Source: Pirellulales bacterium | GTDB lineage: Bacteria; Planctomycetota; Planctomycetia; Pirellulales; DATAWG01 | Length of the DNA stretch: 64,000 nucleotides | Assembly: GCA_036267355.1 (NCBI GenBank) | Contig: DATAWG010000102.1 | Coordinates: forward strand, 34,106-98,105 | Direction: 5' to 3' | Shown: piece by piece, positions 8,637-17,733 of the stretch | How the letters are laid out: each line of letters opens with the position of its first letter | Position numbering within the stretch: the stretch's first letter is position 1 | Position numbers and translations under genes: made by a program | Notes under the pieces: generated by a model | What the model was told of the DNA's origin: nothing | The model's input: only the letters and a program-made list of their open reading frames with translations | Databases searched by the model: none

Positions 8637-9299
8637 CTATCCGAGCGCGGCGAGGACTTGATCTTTCGTGGCCGTCCAGCCGACGATTCCCGCCTGGGCA
8701 CGAACCATGGCCAGCGTCGATTGCTTGAATTCGGGAAAATAGCTTTCCGTGGCATCTTCGACCAGCAGGCACTCATAGCCGCGGTCGTTCGCTTCGCGGA
8801 TCGTCGTTTGCACGCACACCTCGGTGGTCACGCCGGTGATCAAAAGATGCGTGATGCCGCGGCGGCGGAGTTCTTCGCCGAGCGGCGTGGCGTGAAACGA
8901 GCCCTTGCCCGGCTTGCGGATGACAAGTTCGCCCGGCAGCGGCGACAGGTCGGCGACGAAATCGTTGCCGGGCTCGCCGTCGATCAGAATTCGGCCCATC
9001 GGCCCCGGATCGCCAATCCGCAGGGGGCCCGGGCCGCGGCTGCGCTTTGCCGGCGGGCAGTCGGAAAGATCGGGCTGATGGCATTCCTTGGTGTGGATCA
9101 CGGTGAGGCCCAGGCGGCGAAATGTGTGCAATAATTCGGCCACCGCCGGAATGATCGGCGTCAGCAGGCCGACGTCGTTGCCCAGCGCCGCGCCAAATCC
9201 GCCCGGCTCGACGAAGTCGCGCTGCATGTCGATGATCACTAGCGCAAGTTGCTCGGGCGCGAACGTGTAGTCATACGGTTGCGCGTGGATGGTTGGCAT
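8637..9299 (-). CDS. Isochorismatase-family amidohydrolase, paralogue 2
   Basis: This 220-residue cysteine hydrolase has the Asp-Lys-Cys triad: Asp in VIIDMQRDF (about residue 24), Lys in RKPGKGSF, Cys in [12 protein letters not shown]. The family cleaves C-N bonds of small amides such as biuret, triuret, ureidoacrylate and N-carbamoylsarcosine. It shares [16 protein letters not shown]-type sequence with its neighbour at 10947-11702 but lacks that protein's GATDLGNH and MQGGVFG stretches, so it probably has a different substrate. Triuret or another carbamoyl compound is a reasonable guess. It is the last gene of the operon, starting 10 bp after the ATPase gene. Confidence 0.85.
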   Translation of the reverse strand: MPTIHAQPYDYTFAPEQLALVIIDMQRDFVEPGGFGAALGNDVGLLTPIIPAVAELLHTFRRLGLTVIHTKECHQPDLSDCPPAKRSRGPGPLRIGDPGPMGRILIDGEPGNDFVADLSPLPGELVIRKPGKGSFHATPLGEELRRRGITHLLITGVTTEVCVQTTIREANDRGYECLLVEDATESYFPEFKQSTLAMVRAQAGIVGWTATKDQVLAALG

Positions 9300-9309
9300 G
9301 GGGCTCCAA

Positions 9310-10950
9310 TCAATGTCCGGCCATGTGGCGGCCGATCACTTGACGGTCGGCCTGTTGGATCGGCGTTTCGTATACGATCTTGCCGTCGGAAATAACCAAC
9401 ACACGATCCGCCAGTTCCAAAATTTCGTCGAGATCTTCCGACACCAAGAGCACTGCGGCGCCGCGATTCCGGGCTTGCATGATTCGAGATCGAATCTCGG
9501 CGACGGACTTGAAATCTAGCCCGAAACAGGGATTCGCCGCGACGAGCACATTCACATCGCCGGCCAATTCGCGGGCCAATACGGCGCGCTGAATATTGCC
9601 GCCGGAAAGGGTGCGGATCGGCAGCGTCGGCCACGGCGGACGAATGTTGAAACGGTTGATCAGATCGATGGCTCGGTTGCGGATGGCTCGATCCTTGAGG
9701 AACCAGCGGCCCCAAACCAGCGGCTCGCGGTCGAAATGCCGGAAGGCGAGATTTTCAGCCGTGGTCATATTGCCCACGCAAGCGTTTTGCAGGGGCATTT
9801 CCGGCAGCACGTGAAAATCATGGGCGTGAATTTCATCGCGCGTGGCCCGATACGCCTTGCCGTTGACGATGATCTCGCCGCCGCCGAACGCCCGCTGCCC
9901 GCCAAGCACTTGCACCAGCTCGCGCTGCCCGTTGCCCGACACTCCGGCCAAGCCGACGATTTCGTGCGGAGCGACCGCCAGATCGATGCCCTCCAGAGCG
10001 GGCAAACCGGTGTCGTCGTCGGCCCTGAGGCCGATGATTTGGAGCAGCGGGCCTTTCTTGCTGCCATTGCCGTTGACATTTTCACGCGTTGCCGGCTCGG
10101 GGAGCGTGGCCGATCCCATCATCATTTGGGCCATCGATTTCGGATCGAGATCGCGGACCAAACCTTCGCCCATGAATTTGCCGTGGCGCAACACGGTGAC
10201 TTCGTCGCAAAACGTCATCACCTCGCGGAACTTATGCGTGATCATCATCACGCTCACTTTCCCCTCGTTGCACATGCCGCGAACCATGGTGAGCATTTCG
10301 TCGGCTTCTTGCGGCGTCAGCACGGAAGTCGGCTCGTCGAGAATCAGGATTTTGCGGTGCAGGTAGAGTTGCTTGAGCAGCTCGGCCTTCTGTTTTTCGC
10401 CGGCCGAAAGGTCCCGCACGACCGCTTTCGGGCTGACGCGAAACGGCATCGTGTCCATGAAGGCGGCGAGCTTTTCGGTCTCTCGCCTCCAATTCACGAC
10501 CATCGGCACGTGTTCTTGCGACATGACGATGTTTTCGACCACCGTCATGTTTTCGACCAACGTGAAGTGTTGGTAGACCATGCCAAGGCCGAGCGAATGG
10601 GCATGCCGCGGGCCTTTCAATTCGACTGCGCTATCGCCGACATGCACCGAGCCGGTGTCGGCGTGGTAAACGCCCATGATGCATTTGACGAGCGTGCTTT
10701 TTCCCGCGCCGTTTTCCCCCAGCAGCGCCCGGAAGCAGCCCGGCCGCAGATTCAGCGACACGTCGGAGAGGGCTTGCAACGCTCCGAACCGCTTCGATAG
10801 CCGCCGGGCTTCCAGGTAAGGCGGCGCGGCGCCGTTGCCGTTGGCGTGCGGGCTGCCGAGAAAGGGTTCTCGTAACGAAGCGGCTTTCCCGTTGATTTTC
10901 CCATTCGTTTTCTCGAGGGCCGCGGTCGGGCTGAGGGCGGTCGGGGTCAT
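9310..10950 (-). CDS. BMP-type ABC importer, double ATP-binding subunit
   Basis: The protein has 546 residues from ATG 10950, which overlaps the preceding stop as ATGA and has GGAGG about 10 bp upstream. Two tandem ABC domains are present. The first has Walker [10 protein letters not shown], signature LSAGEKQ and Walker [11 protein letters not shown]. The second is degenerate at Walker A (GVSGNGQRE) and has LSGGNIQR with a Walker B lacking the usual Asp-Glu ([10 protein letters not shown]). This asymmetry is normal for nucleoside and sugar importers of the BMP and RbsA type. A 50-residue N-terminal tail is atypical. It energises the two permeases encoded upstream. Confidence 0.92.
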   Translation of the reverse strand: MTPTALSPTAALEKTNGKINGKAASLREPFLGSPHANGNGAAPPYLEARRLSKRFGALQALSDVSLNLRPGCFRALLGENGAGKSTLVKCIMGVYHADTGSVHVGDSAVELKGPRHAHSLGLGMVYQHFTLVENMTVVENIVMSQEHVPMVVNWRRETEKLAAFMDTMPFRVSPKAVVRDLSAGEKQKAELLKQLYLHRKILILDEPTSVLTPQEADEMLTMVRGMCNEGKVSVMMITHKFREVMTFCDEVTVLRHGKFMGEGLVRDLDPKSMAQMMMGSATLPEPATRENVNGNGSKKGPLLQIIGLRADDDTGLPALEGIDLAVAPHEIVGLAGVSGNGQRELVQVLGGQRAFGGGEIIVNGKAYRATRDEIHAHDFHVLPEMPLQNACVGNMTTAENLAFRHFDREPLVWGRWFLKDRAIRNRAIDLINRFNIRPPWPTLPIRTLSGGNIQRAVLARELAGDVNVLVAANPCFGLDFKSVAEIRSRIMQARNRGAAVLLVSEDLDEILELADRVLVISDGKIVYETPIQQADRQVIGRHMAGH

Positions 10951-11702
10951 GGCAGTACCTCCAAAAGGGCTCGCGAGGGAGCGACGGCGCCGAAAACGCC
11001 TCCCTGCATGGTGATCATTTTCAGGGCTGCCCGATGGTTGCCCAGGTCGGTTGCGCCGCAGCAATCTTCCAGCAACAAGCATTCGAAACCGCGATCGTTG
11101 GCGTCGCGCATCGTGGTATGCACGCAGACGTCGGTGGTGATGCCGCTGAGAATCACGTTTCTGATCCCGCGGCGATGAAGCAGCAGTTCAAGATCGGTGG
11201 CATAGAAAGATCCCTTGCCCGGCTTGTCGATGATCGGCTCGCCGGGCTCGGGGGCCAATTCCGCAATGATCTCCCAGCCCGGTTCGCCGCGCACCAATAT
11301 TCGCCCGCACGGCCCGGGATCGCCGATCGCCGCGCCGATGCGTTCCGACCGCCAGCGCTTGTTCGCCGGCAAGTCCGACAGATCGGGGCGATGGCCTTCG
11401 CGAGTGTGGATGATCGTGTAGCCTTTGGGACGCAGGGCGGCGAGCACGCGGCGGATCGGCTCGATGGGAGCGCGAGTCAGCGAAAGATCGTAGCCCATCT
11501 TGTCGACGTAGCCGCCTTTGCCGCAGAAGTCGATCTGCATGTCGATCACGATCAGCGCCGTGTTGCTTGGTTGCAAATTGCCGTCGAACGGCCAGGGATA
11601 GGGATTCGCATCGACGTGGACGCTGTCGTAGGCGCGAGTCGAATCGACGTCTTGAATTGCGCTGTCGCTTTGCATTGGGCGTTCATTTTGAATTGTGCTC
11701 AT
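10947..11702 (-). CDS. biuH: Biuret hydrolase-like isochorismatase-family amidohydrolase
   Basis: The 251-residue protein has the triad Asp ([11 protein letters not shown]), Lys ([12 protein letters not shown]) and Cys ([11 protein letters not shown]). The block [10 protein letters not shown] followed by MQGGVFGAV resembles the biuret hydrolase branch of the isochorismatase-like superfamily as I recall it. Biuret hydrolase converts biuret to allophanate and ammonia. An allophanate hydrolase is encoded at the head of the same operon, which makes the assignment much stronger. ATGA overlap with the ATPase gene indicates translational coupling. The close relatives cannot be separated with certainty without a tree. 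Confidence 0.78.
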   Translation of the reverse strand: MSTIQNERPMQSDSAIQDVDSTRAYDSVHVDANPYPWPFDGNLQPSNTALIVIDMQIDFCGKGGYVDKMGYDLSLTRAPIEPIRRVLAALRPKGYTIIHTREGHRPDLSDLPANKRWRSERIGAAIGDPGPCGRILVRGEPGWEIIAELAPEPGEPIIDKPGKGSFYATDLELLLHRRGIRNVILSGITTDVCVHTTMRDANDRGFECLLLEDCCGATDLGNHRAALKMITMQGGVFGAVAPSRALLEVLP

Positions 11703-11719
11703 CGTATTCTCCGCTTGAG

Positions 11720-11813
11720 CTCGACCGAAAAATAACTTCCGTTTTTAGCCCCTCAGCCTGCCCTCTCCCGCGAGGGGAGAGGGCGTTGCCGAGAAGTAGT
11801 TTTTCGGTCGATC
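11720..11813. repeat. Dispersed palindromic element, family A, copy 1
   Basis: Terminal arms are GCTCGACCGAAAAATAACTT on the left and AAGTAGTTTTTCGGTCGATC on the right. An inner hairpin is formed by CCCTCTCCC and GGGGAGAGGG. Its right end directly abuts the TAA stop of the minus-strand permease gene (stop at 11815-11817), and its left end precedes the isochorismatase start. Related copies are at 37856-37957, 46372-46477 and 52315-52392. Confidence 0.8.
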
Positions 11814-11814
11814 C

Positions 11815-12741
11815 TTAGCTCACCATTCCCAATTCGGCCGGCGCGCCGGCCAAAGCCCGCGCTCGCGAGCAGGACAGCACCATGATCACCAACGTGAGGA
11901 TGTAGGGGGCCGCGTTCCACAAGTAGCCCGCGGCGGAAGTTGCCAGCCCCACGCCTTGCAGGGCCACGCCAATTGATCCCGCCCCGCCGATCAAGAGCGA
12001 AGCCCAAAGGCAATTGATCGGCTGCCAGCGGGCGAAGATCACCAGGGCCACGGCCATCAACCCTTGGCCCGAGGAAATCGATTCGGTCCATGCGCCGGGA
12101 TAGTAGAGCGATAGATAGCTGCCGGCCACGCCCGCAAACACTCCGCCGATGGTCGTGGCGATCAGCCGCGTGCGATTGATCGAATAACCCATCGCGGTTG
12201 CGGCAGCGGTGTTTTCGCCCACGAGTCGGACGACCATGCCCCAGCGTGTGTTCTTCAACATCCATGCCATTGCCGGCGCCAGCAGCAGGCCGATGATGAA
12301 CAGGGCGTTGATCTGCAGGGCCGAACGGACCTGCGGAATCGCCGACCAAGCCCCAAGCTCGAACGACGGCAGTTGCGGCGCGCTCGGCTGAATGTAGGGC
12401 TTGCCGAGATAGGCGGCCAAGCCGATACCGAACACCATCATTGCGATCCCGACGGCGACGGAATTGACCCTTGGCCGATTGCAGATCAATGCATGAATCG
12501 CGCCGAAAAGTGCTCCCACCGCGCCGGCCGCAAGAACGCCGACCCAAGGCGAACCGGTTTTGTAGCTGATGGCATAACCGGCCATCGCTCCCATCACGAG
12601 CGTGCCTTCAAGGCCGAGATTCACCCGGCCGGATTTCTCCGTGAGGCATTCGCCAAGGCTGACATACAAATAAGGCGTGCCGACGCGAATCGCGCCGCCG
12701 AACACCGCCAACGGAATCGACCAGTTTCCAAGATCGGTCAT
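11815..12741 (-). CDS. BMP-type ABC importer permease 2
   Basis: This 308-residue membrane protein of the branched-chain/ribose/nucleoside permease superfamily has about eight to nine helices. GECLTEKSGRVNLGLEGTL near residue 30 is the hallmark of nucleoside-type (YufQ-like) permeases. Its ATG overlaps the stop of the upstream permease (ATGA), so the two are translated together as a heterodimeric channel. With the BMP lipoprotein and double ATPase it forms a complete importer, here probably for biuret or a related ureide. Confidence 0.92.
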   Translation of the reverse strand: MTDLGNWSIPLAVFGGAIRVGTPYLYVSLGECLTEKSGRVNLGLEGTLVMGAMAGYAISYKTGSPWVGVLAAGAVGALFGAIHALICNRPRVNSVAVGIAMMVFGIGLAAYLGKPYIQPSAPQLPSFELGAWSAIPQVRSALQINALFIIGLLLAPAMAWMLKNTRWGMVVRLVGENTAAATAMGYSINRTRLIATTIGGVFAGVAGSYLSLYYPGAWTESISSGQGLMAVALVIFARWQPINCLWASLLIGGAGSIGVALQGVGLATSAAGYLWNAAPYILTLVIMVLSCSRARALAGAPAELGMVS

Positions 12742-13853
12742 ACAGTGACGGGCTCCGCGACAACGTGGGGCGGCGCCGGCGGCGGCGGCGGGGTTGCCGC
12801 AGCCGCGGCGGCCGTGCTGATCTGGAAGACCTTCATCCGGCCGTAAAGTGTTTCAAACAGCAAGATCGTTACAAAAATAATGCCCATCAGAACCTTGACC
12901 GAGGCGTCGGGCACTTCGAGGCGGCGTTGCAAGATGCCGGATGCGGCATTCAGCCCGCCGAATAGAATCGCCGCGGGGATAATCGCCAGCGGGTTGTGCC
13001 GCGCGATAAACGACACGAGGATCCCCGCGAATCCGTAACCCGCGGCCATCAGCGCGGCATTCGCCTGCATCTGAATCGCGGAAATTTCGACCGCCCCAGC
13101 CAAGCCGGCCGCCGCGCCGCCCAACAGACAGGTGATGAAGATCAGCCGTCCCACGGGAAGCCCAGCCCCTTGAGCCGCACGGACATTGCCGCCCACCATC
13201 CGCACGGCGAAACCGAATGTCGTATATCGCATCAGGATGAAGCCAAAGATGCAAAACACGATGCCAAACGCCAACCCCCAGTGCACCGAGCCGAACATAT
13301 TGCCCAACACCGCGGCCGCCGGAATCGGATACGTCGACGGCTTGTTCAAACTGGCCGGGTCGCGCATCGGCCCTTCCACGAGATAGGAATAAACATCGAT
13401 CGCCACATAAGCCACAAGCAAGCTGGAGATCGTTTCGTTCACCCCGCGCCGGTCGCGCAACACTCCCACGCCGGCAATCAGCAGCCCGCCGACGACCATT
13501 CCTGCGACCATCATGCAGGGCAGGATGACAAACGCCGGAGCCGAATGCAGCGCCAGGGCCGTGCCTGCCGCGGCCAACCCGCCGAGAACCAACGCCCCTT
13601 CGCCGCCGATGATGATGAGCCCCAGCCGGGCGGGCAAGGCCGTGCAAAGCGCGGTCAGAATTAGCGGAGCGGCCCGTGTCAGCGTGTCTTGCCATGAGGT
13701 CGAACTACCGAACGCGCCGAGATACATGTAGTAGTACAAATCGGTGAGCGAAACATGGGCGAAAGCGACCATGAACGCTCCGAACAACACCAACGAAGTC
13801 ACGAGCGCCGCCACGGTGATCGTCAACGTCTCCGCCATTCCACGCCAATTCAT
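12738..13853 (-). CDS. BMP-type ABC importer permease 1
   Basis: The protein has 371 residues from ATG 13853 (MNWRGMAETL). The frame stays open upstream to 13967, but that part overlaps repeat-like DNA and is not expected in the family. Multiple membrane helices are present, and LGLIIIGGEGALVLGGL is the conserved segment of YufP-like permeases. The C-terminus has a Pro/Ala-rich tail (PPPPPAPPHV), which is unusual. It overlaps permease 2 by ATGA. Confidence 0.92.
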   Translation of the reverse strand: MNWRGMAETLTITVAALVTSLVLFGAFMVAFAHVSLTDLYYYMYLGAFGSSTSWQDTLTRAAPLILTALCTALPARLGLIIIGGEGALVLGGLAAAGTALALHSAPAFVILPCMMVAGMVVGGLLIAGVGVLRDRRGVNETISSLLVAYVAIDVYSYLVEGPMRDPASLNKPSTYPIPAAAVLGNMFGSVHWGLAFGIVFCIFGFILMRYTTFGFAVRMVGGNVRAAQGAGLPVGRLIFITCLLGGAAAGLAGAVEISAIQMQANAALMAAGYGFAGILVSFIARHNPLAIIPAAILFGGLNAASGILQRRLEVPDASVKVLMGIIFVTILLFETLYGRMKVFQISTAAAAAATPPPPPAPPHVVAEPVTV

Positions 13854-13940
13854 AACGACATTCCCGATTTGGTTGGACGCCCGACGTTGTCCTAGACGGA
13901 TTGGCGACGATCCTGGCCGCCACCGGCCAAAAGCGCCACG

Positions 13941-13968
13941 GGCAGCCAGACGCTGCCAGTGGCACACC
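13941..13968. repeat. Possible decayed family C repeat
   Basis: GCCAGACGCTGCCAGTGGCA resembles the right arm of the family C palindromes. It lies between the binding-protein gene and permease 1. The match is weak, and no convincing second arm is present. Confidence 0.3.
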
Positions 13969-14005
13969 TTTGGCGCTCACGACTTCTTAACTTCCATCGC
14001 GGGGT

Positions 14006-15124
14006 CTATTTTTCCGCTTTCACGCCATCGACAAAGTAGTCCATCTTGTCGAGCTCCGGATCGCCCGACGGATATCCGGTGCCCGCCGGAATCACTTCTT
14101 TTCCGGTGTTATCTTTTAGTGGTCCTTTGAAGATCACGAAACCGCCATCCATGAATTTGGCCTTTACCGCGTCGGCATCCTTCTTCGTGGCGTCGTCGAC
14201 CGGAGCGCCGTAGGGAGACATCTTCACGATCCCCGCCTTCAACCCACCCCGAAGATTGCGCGGCTCGATCTTCTTGCCGGCCTTCACTTCGTCGACTTCG
14301 TCGGTGTAGACCTTTTCCCAGTTCCATTCGGCGCCGGTGAGATAACCCTTGGGGCAAAGTTTGGCTTGGCTGCAATGGTAGCCGCAGAAGTAGATGCCAT
14401 GCTTTTCCGCCGTTTCCGCGATCACCTTCGGGCTATCGACATGGCAGGTCAACACGTCGACGCCTTGATCGAGCAAACTGTTGGCGGCCTCGGCTTCTTT
14501 GACCGGCATCGACCAATCGCCGGTGAAGATCACCGTGCAAGTGACATCGGGATTCGCGCTTTTGGCGCCCAGTTCGAAGGCGTTGATGTTCTGCCGCACC
14601 TGCGGAATCGGCTTGGCGGCGATGAAACCGAGCTTCTTGGACTTTGTCGTCTTCCCGGCCACGATGCCCGAAAGATACTCGCACTCGTAAATGTTGCCGA
14701 AATAGGTGTAGACATTCGTCGGCATCCCCTCTTCCCAACGGCCGCCGCAATGCAAGAAGGTCGTTTCGGGGAACTCCTTGGCGGCGTCGAGCACATAGGG
14801 CTTGAAATAGCCGTACGAAGTCGGATAGAGCATCTTGACGCCGTCGGTGTTGATCATGCTCTTCATCGTTTTCGTAATCGAAGCATCTTCCGCGACTCGT
14901 TCTTCCTCGACCACCTTGACGCCAGGAATTTTCTTGACTGCGTCGGCGCCGATCGCATGAGCCTGGTTGTAGCCGTAGTCGTCTTTCGGCCCAACAAAAA
15001 CAAAACCGACCATCAAATCGCCGGACGAACCCGAAGGGCCTTTACTGCCGCAGCCGCTCAATCCCGAAATCGCCAACGACACGCCGAGCAACGCGCACAA
15101 CAGCCCGCGAAAATTACGAACCAT
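14006..15124 (-). CDS. BMP-family substrate-binding lipoprotein of ABC importer
   Basis: The 372-residue protein has a lipoprotein signal peptide ending in LSGC (Cys about residue 25). The mature protein has the two-lobed BMP fold: VGFVFVGPKDDYGYNQAH at the first lobe and FELGAKSANPDVTC and DVLTCHVDSPKVIAETAE in the middle. BMP proteins bind nucleosides, purines or other small polar molecules. Placement between an allophanate hydrolase gene and the permeases of an operon with two amide hydrolases suggests binding of a ureide such as biuret. It starts 12 bp after the allophanate hydrolase gene's stop. Confidence 0.93.
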   Translation of the reverse strand: MVRNFRGLLCALLGVSLAISGLSGCGSKGPSGSSGDLMVGFVFVGPKDDYGYNQAHAIGADAVKKIPGVKVVEEERVAEDASITKTMKSMINTDGVKMLYPTSYGYFKPYVLDAAKEFPETTFLHCGGRWEEGMPTNVYTYFGNIYECEYLSGIVAGKTTKSKKLGFIAAKPIPQVRQNINAFELGAKSANPDVTCTVIFTGDWSMPVKEAEAANSLLDQGVDVLTCHVDSPKVIAETAEKHGIYFCGYHCSQAKLCPKGYLTGAEWNWEKVYTDEVDEVKAGKKIEPRNLRGGLKAGIVKMSPYGAPVDDATKKDADAVKAKFMDGGFVIFKGPLKDNTGKEVIPAGTGYPSGDPELDKMDYFVDGVKAEK

Positions 15125-15136
15125 GCATGCTCCCTT

Positions 15137-17164
15137 TCAAGAAATAAAAGTTGAATCGGACCGCGAAGGCTCGTGAGCCTGTTGATCCCTGAAGTTCCGC
15201 CAGCCGCCAAAATCGGTGATGTCGCGGGCAGTCGCGGCGGCGAACGACTCGCATAAAAATCCTTTCACCATCTCGCCATCGGCAAGCTCCACCGTCCCGA
15301 TCGCCAGCGGCGGAGCCACCGAAGCCACAAGCCTGCCGAATCCTTCCACGGGCATGTCGAAGATTTCCAAATCCACCGCTCCCGGCCGAGCGTCGTCGCG
15401 CAGCAGGCCAGGCCGAGGCGGCTTCAAATCCAAAAAAGCCATGAAGCGATATTGCGCCGCCGAGCGACAGGAGCGCACGAACCGGCCTCCCCAACGCAGC
15501 AAATCCTCGTGCAACGGTTGGCCGCGCAAATGGGCGCCGGCAACCGCCACGCGCACATGATCCGCCGCGCACGCTTGAGATGGCACGGAGTGTGTCCTCC
15601 TGAAATTCGAACTGGGCGCTTTCGAGTTGGGCAAATTCGAATCGAGCGGATGTGAGTTGCCTTGCGACGCCAAGCTTGATCGGACAATCGCCGCCACACC
15701 CTGCGGACGCAATCGGTTGCCAGTCGCACCGAGTGGCAAATCGGTTGCCCGTTGCCATCGGGCTCCAAAGCGGCACAGTTCCAGCTCTCGGCCGGCGGGA
15801 GCAATAACGGTGATGCCGTGGGGAAGCCCGTCCGGCGTAAATCCCGCGGGAAGCGCGATGGCCGACAGCTTGAGCAGGTTGACGAAGTTCGTATAAAATC
15901 CGAGCCGCCCGCTCCAAGCGACCGAATCGTCCTGCACCTCGGCCAATTTCGGCAGCGTCGGCATCGTGGGGACCACGAGCAGGTCGGATTCCCGGAAAAT
16001 CACGTCGCACAGCGGACGGAGTGATTCCAAGCGATGGCTGGCACGAAAATAATCGATGGCCGAATATTGGCTCCCCGCTTCGAGCACCTCGCGTGTAACC
16101 GGATAAACATCCGACCAATGGCTGCGCAAAAAGTGGCCCAGTGTCGCCAACCGCTCGGCCAGCCACGGCCCCTTGTAGAGCATCGAGGCCACGTCGCGCA
16201 GCGGCTGAAAATCGATCTCCGCGCGAACTCCGCCTAGCGACTCCAATCGCCCGATCGCTTGCTGAAACGCGTTTTGATGTGCTTCGTCGCCGAAGAATTC
16301 GAGTTGCTCCGGCCGTGGAACCGCAAACCGCGGCGAAATCGCCTCCGCCGCCCCATCACAGCCCATGCCCGCGCCGGCAATGCCCTCCATGCCATCGAGG
16401 GCGCTACGGCCGCGCGCCACTTGCAACGTGGCCCAGGCGTCTTCCGCGGTCAGGGCGAAGATCGCAACGCAGTCGAGCGAGCGGCATGCGGGAACCATTC
16501 CCTCCGCACTCAACGCCCCAATCGTCGGTTTGAGTCCCACGATGTTGTTGCAGGCGGCCGGAACCCGCCCCGACCCGGCCGTATCGCTCCCCAGCGCAAA
16601 ACACACGAGTCCACGAGCCACCGCAGCCGCCGATCCCGAACTCGATCCGCCCGAAATCCTGCTCGAATCGAACGCATTCGACACCGCGCCATACGGGCTT
16701 CGATCGCCCGCCAGGCCGGTGGAAAACTGATCCATATTCGTCTTGCCGACAAAAATCGCGCCGGCCGCCATCAGGCGGGCAACGACCGGGGCAGAACGCT
16801 CCGCGACATAGCGATACGCCGCGCAACCGGCAGTCGTCGGATAACCGGCGACGTCGATATTGTCCTTCACGGCAAACGGGACACCATACAGCGGCAAGGA
16901 GTTCCTCTCTTCCGAGCGGTGTTCGACTGCCTGAGCCTGAGCCAATAATTCCTCAAGGCCCAGCAGATGAATCCAGATCGCCGAATCGCGCGACGCTACA
17001 AGCCCGTTCCACAGATGATGGATCACCTGAGTCGGCGAGGTTGCACCGGATCGATAACGATCCGCGAGCGAAAATAAGTCAAGGCTGAAGGATTCCGCCG
17101 CCTGGCACTCCAACGCACCCATCTCCGAACGGTTTAGAATAACGGCAGTCGAATTGGCCCCCAA
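15137..17164 (-). CDS. atzF: Allophanate hydrolase (amidase plus C-terminal domain)
   Basis: The 675-residue protein has an amidase-signature domain: catalytic Lys in VPFAVKDNIDV, the Gly/Ser loop SGGSSSGSAAAVA, and SDTAGSGRVPAA with the nucleophilic Ser. A C-terminal domain of about 130 residues follows. Its VAVAGAHLRGQPL, MPVEGFGRLVASV, MVKGFLCE and ARDITDFGGW match the allophanate-hydrolase C-terminal domain. It splits allophanate to ammonia and CO2. The start is uncertain: TTG at 17164, or ATG at 17122 at residue 15. The linker between the domains (about residues 500-545) contains DNA resembling a family B repeat arm. No biotin carboxylase (urea carboxylase) gene is nearby, so allophanate probably comes from biuret. 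Confidence 0.88.
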   Translation of the reverse strand: MGANSTAVILNRSEMGALECQAAESFSLDLFSLADRYRSGATSPTQVIHHLWNGLVASRDSAIWIHLLGLEELLAQAQAVEHRSEERNSLPLYGVPFAVKDNIDVAGYPTTAGCAAYRYVAERSAPVVARLMAAGAIFVGKTNMDQFSTGLAGDRSPYGAVSNAFDSSRISGGSSSGSAAAVARGLVCFALGSDTAGSGRVPAACNNIVGLKPTIGALSAEGMVPACRSLDCVAIFALTAEDAWATLQVARGRSALDGMEGIAGAGMGCDGAAEAISPRFAVPRPEQLEFFGDEAHQNAFQQAIGRLESLGGVRAEIDFQPLRDVASMLYKGPWLAERLATLGHFLRSHWSDVYPVTREVLEAGSQYSAIDYFRASHRLESLRPLCDVIFRESDLLVVPTMPTLPKLAEVQDDSVAWSGRLGFYTNFVNLLKLSAIALPAGFTPDGLPHGITVIAPAGRELELCRFGARWQRATDLPLGATGNRLRPQGVAAIVRSSLASQGNSHPLDSNLPNSKAPSSNFRRTHSVPSQACAADHVRVAVAGAHLRGQPLHEDLLRWGGRFVRSCRSAAQYRFMAFLDLKPPRPGLLRDDARPGAVDLEIFDMPVEGFGRLVASVAPPLAIGTVELADGEMVKGFLCESFAAATARDITDFGGWRNFRDQQAHEPSRSDSTFIS
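15577..15605. repeat. Family B repeat arm remnant inside a coding region
   Basis: GGCACGGAGTGTGTCCTCCT within the allophanate hydrolase linker resembles the family B arm GGCACACGGAGTGTGCCTGC. It encodes about ten residues (RRTHSVPSQA on the minus strand) and keeps the frame open. Confidence 0.5.
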
Positions 17165-17199
17165 AATGAATTGGCCGCATCAAGGGATCCCCTACCGAA

Positions 17200-17282
17200 G
17201 GCAGGTCGGCCCTTTTCGCAAGCTATATGCCAACCTCGCGCGGCATGATGCGGATTGATGCTACGCGAGGCCGCGACCTGCC
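17200..17282. other. Nested inverted repeats, candidate structured leader RNA
   Basis: The outer arms GGCAGGTCG (17200-17208) and CGACCTGCC (17274-17282) enclose a second perfect pair, CCTCGCG (17234-17240) and CGCGAGG (17264-17270), with GCAT/ATGC in its loop. It lies 36 bp before the TTG start of the allophanate hydrolase gene, within the 569-bp divergent gap up to the ATP-grasp gene. I could not match it to a known riboswitch, and it may simply be another dispersed repeat. The rest of the gap (17283-17733) shows nothing convincing. Confidence 0.5.
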
Positions 17283-17733
17283 TGATTGCTAACTTCTAAA
17301 TCATTTACTGTATTGCACTTAGAAAGCCATTTGGAATAGTGCAAGCATTTTACGTCGGCGCCTCTGGATAATGCTTCGCCTATCCCAAACATGCCTTGAA
17401 CAGTGGCAAGCACGCGCGATCCTTATGCAAGAGGTCGTGCAGAACAACGGTCAGGTTGGCAGGCGATGGCTGACCGTGGTTCGCCAGAAACTTTGCTCTG
17501 CTTCAGGGTTAGGAGAGGCAAGGGGGGCATGCCGACCGTTTGTTCAGGAGGGAGATGTCTGGGCGGCACTACATTTGCATTGGCCGTCGCATTTTGCTAC
17601 GACACCCATTACCACTCAGCCGATCTGCAAATCGCGATTAGATGAGTCTGTTTCTGGCAAAACAGACCGCTCCCACCGCGTACACGTCACAAAATCACGA
17701 TCTCAAGGCGGCGGCTCCGGCCGTAATTCTCGG

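Noticed and set aside
17165-17300. Guanidine (ykkC-type) riboswitch before the allophanate hydrolase gene
   Set aside because: Strong nested stems are present, but I could not recognise the conserved ykkC loop sequences. Kept only as an unnamed structured element.
17371-17733. N-terminal extension of the ATP-grasp gene
   Set aside because: The family starts near [11 protein letters not shown], and the upstream 121 codons show no protein-like conservation.
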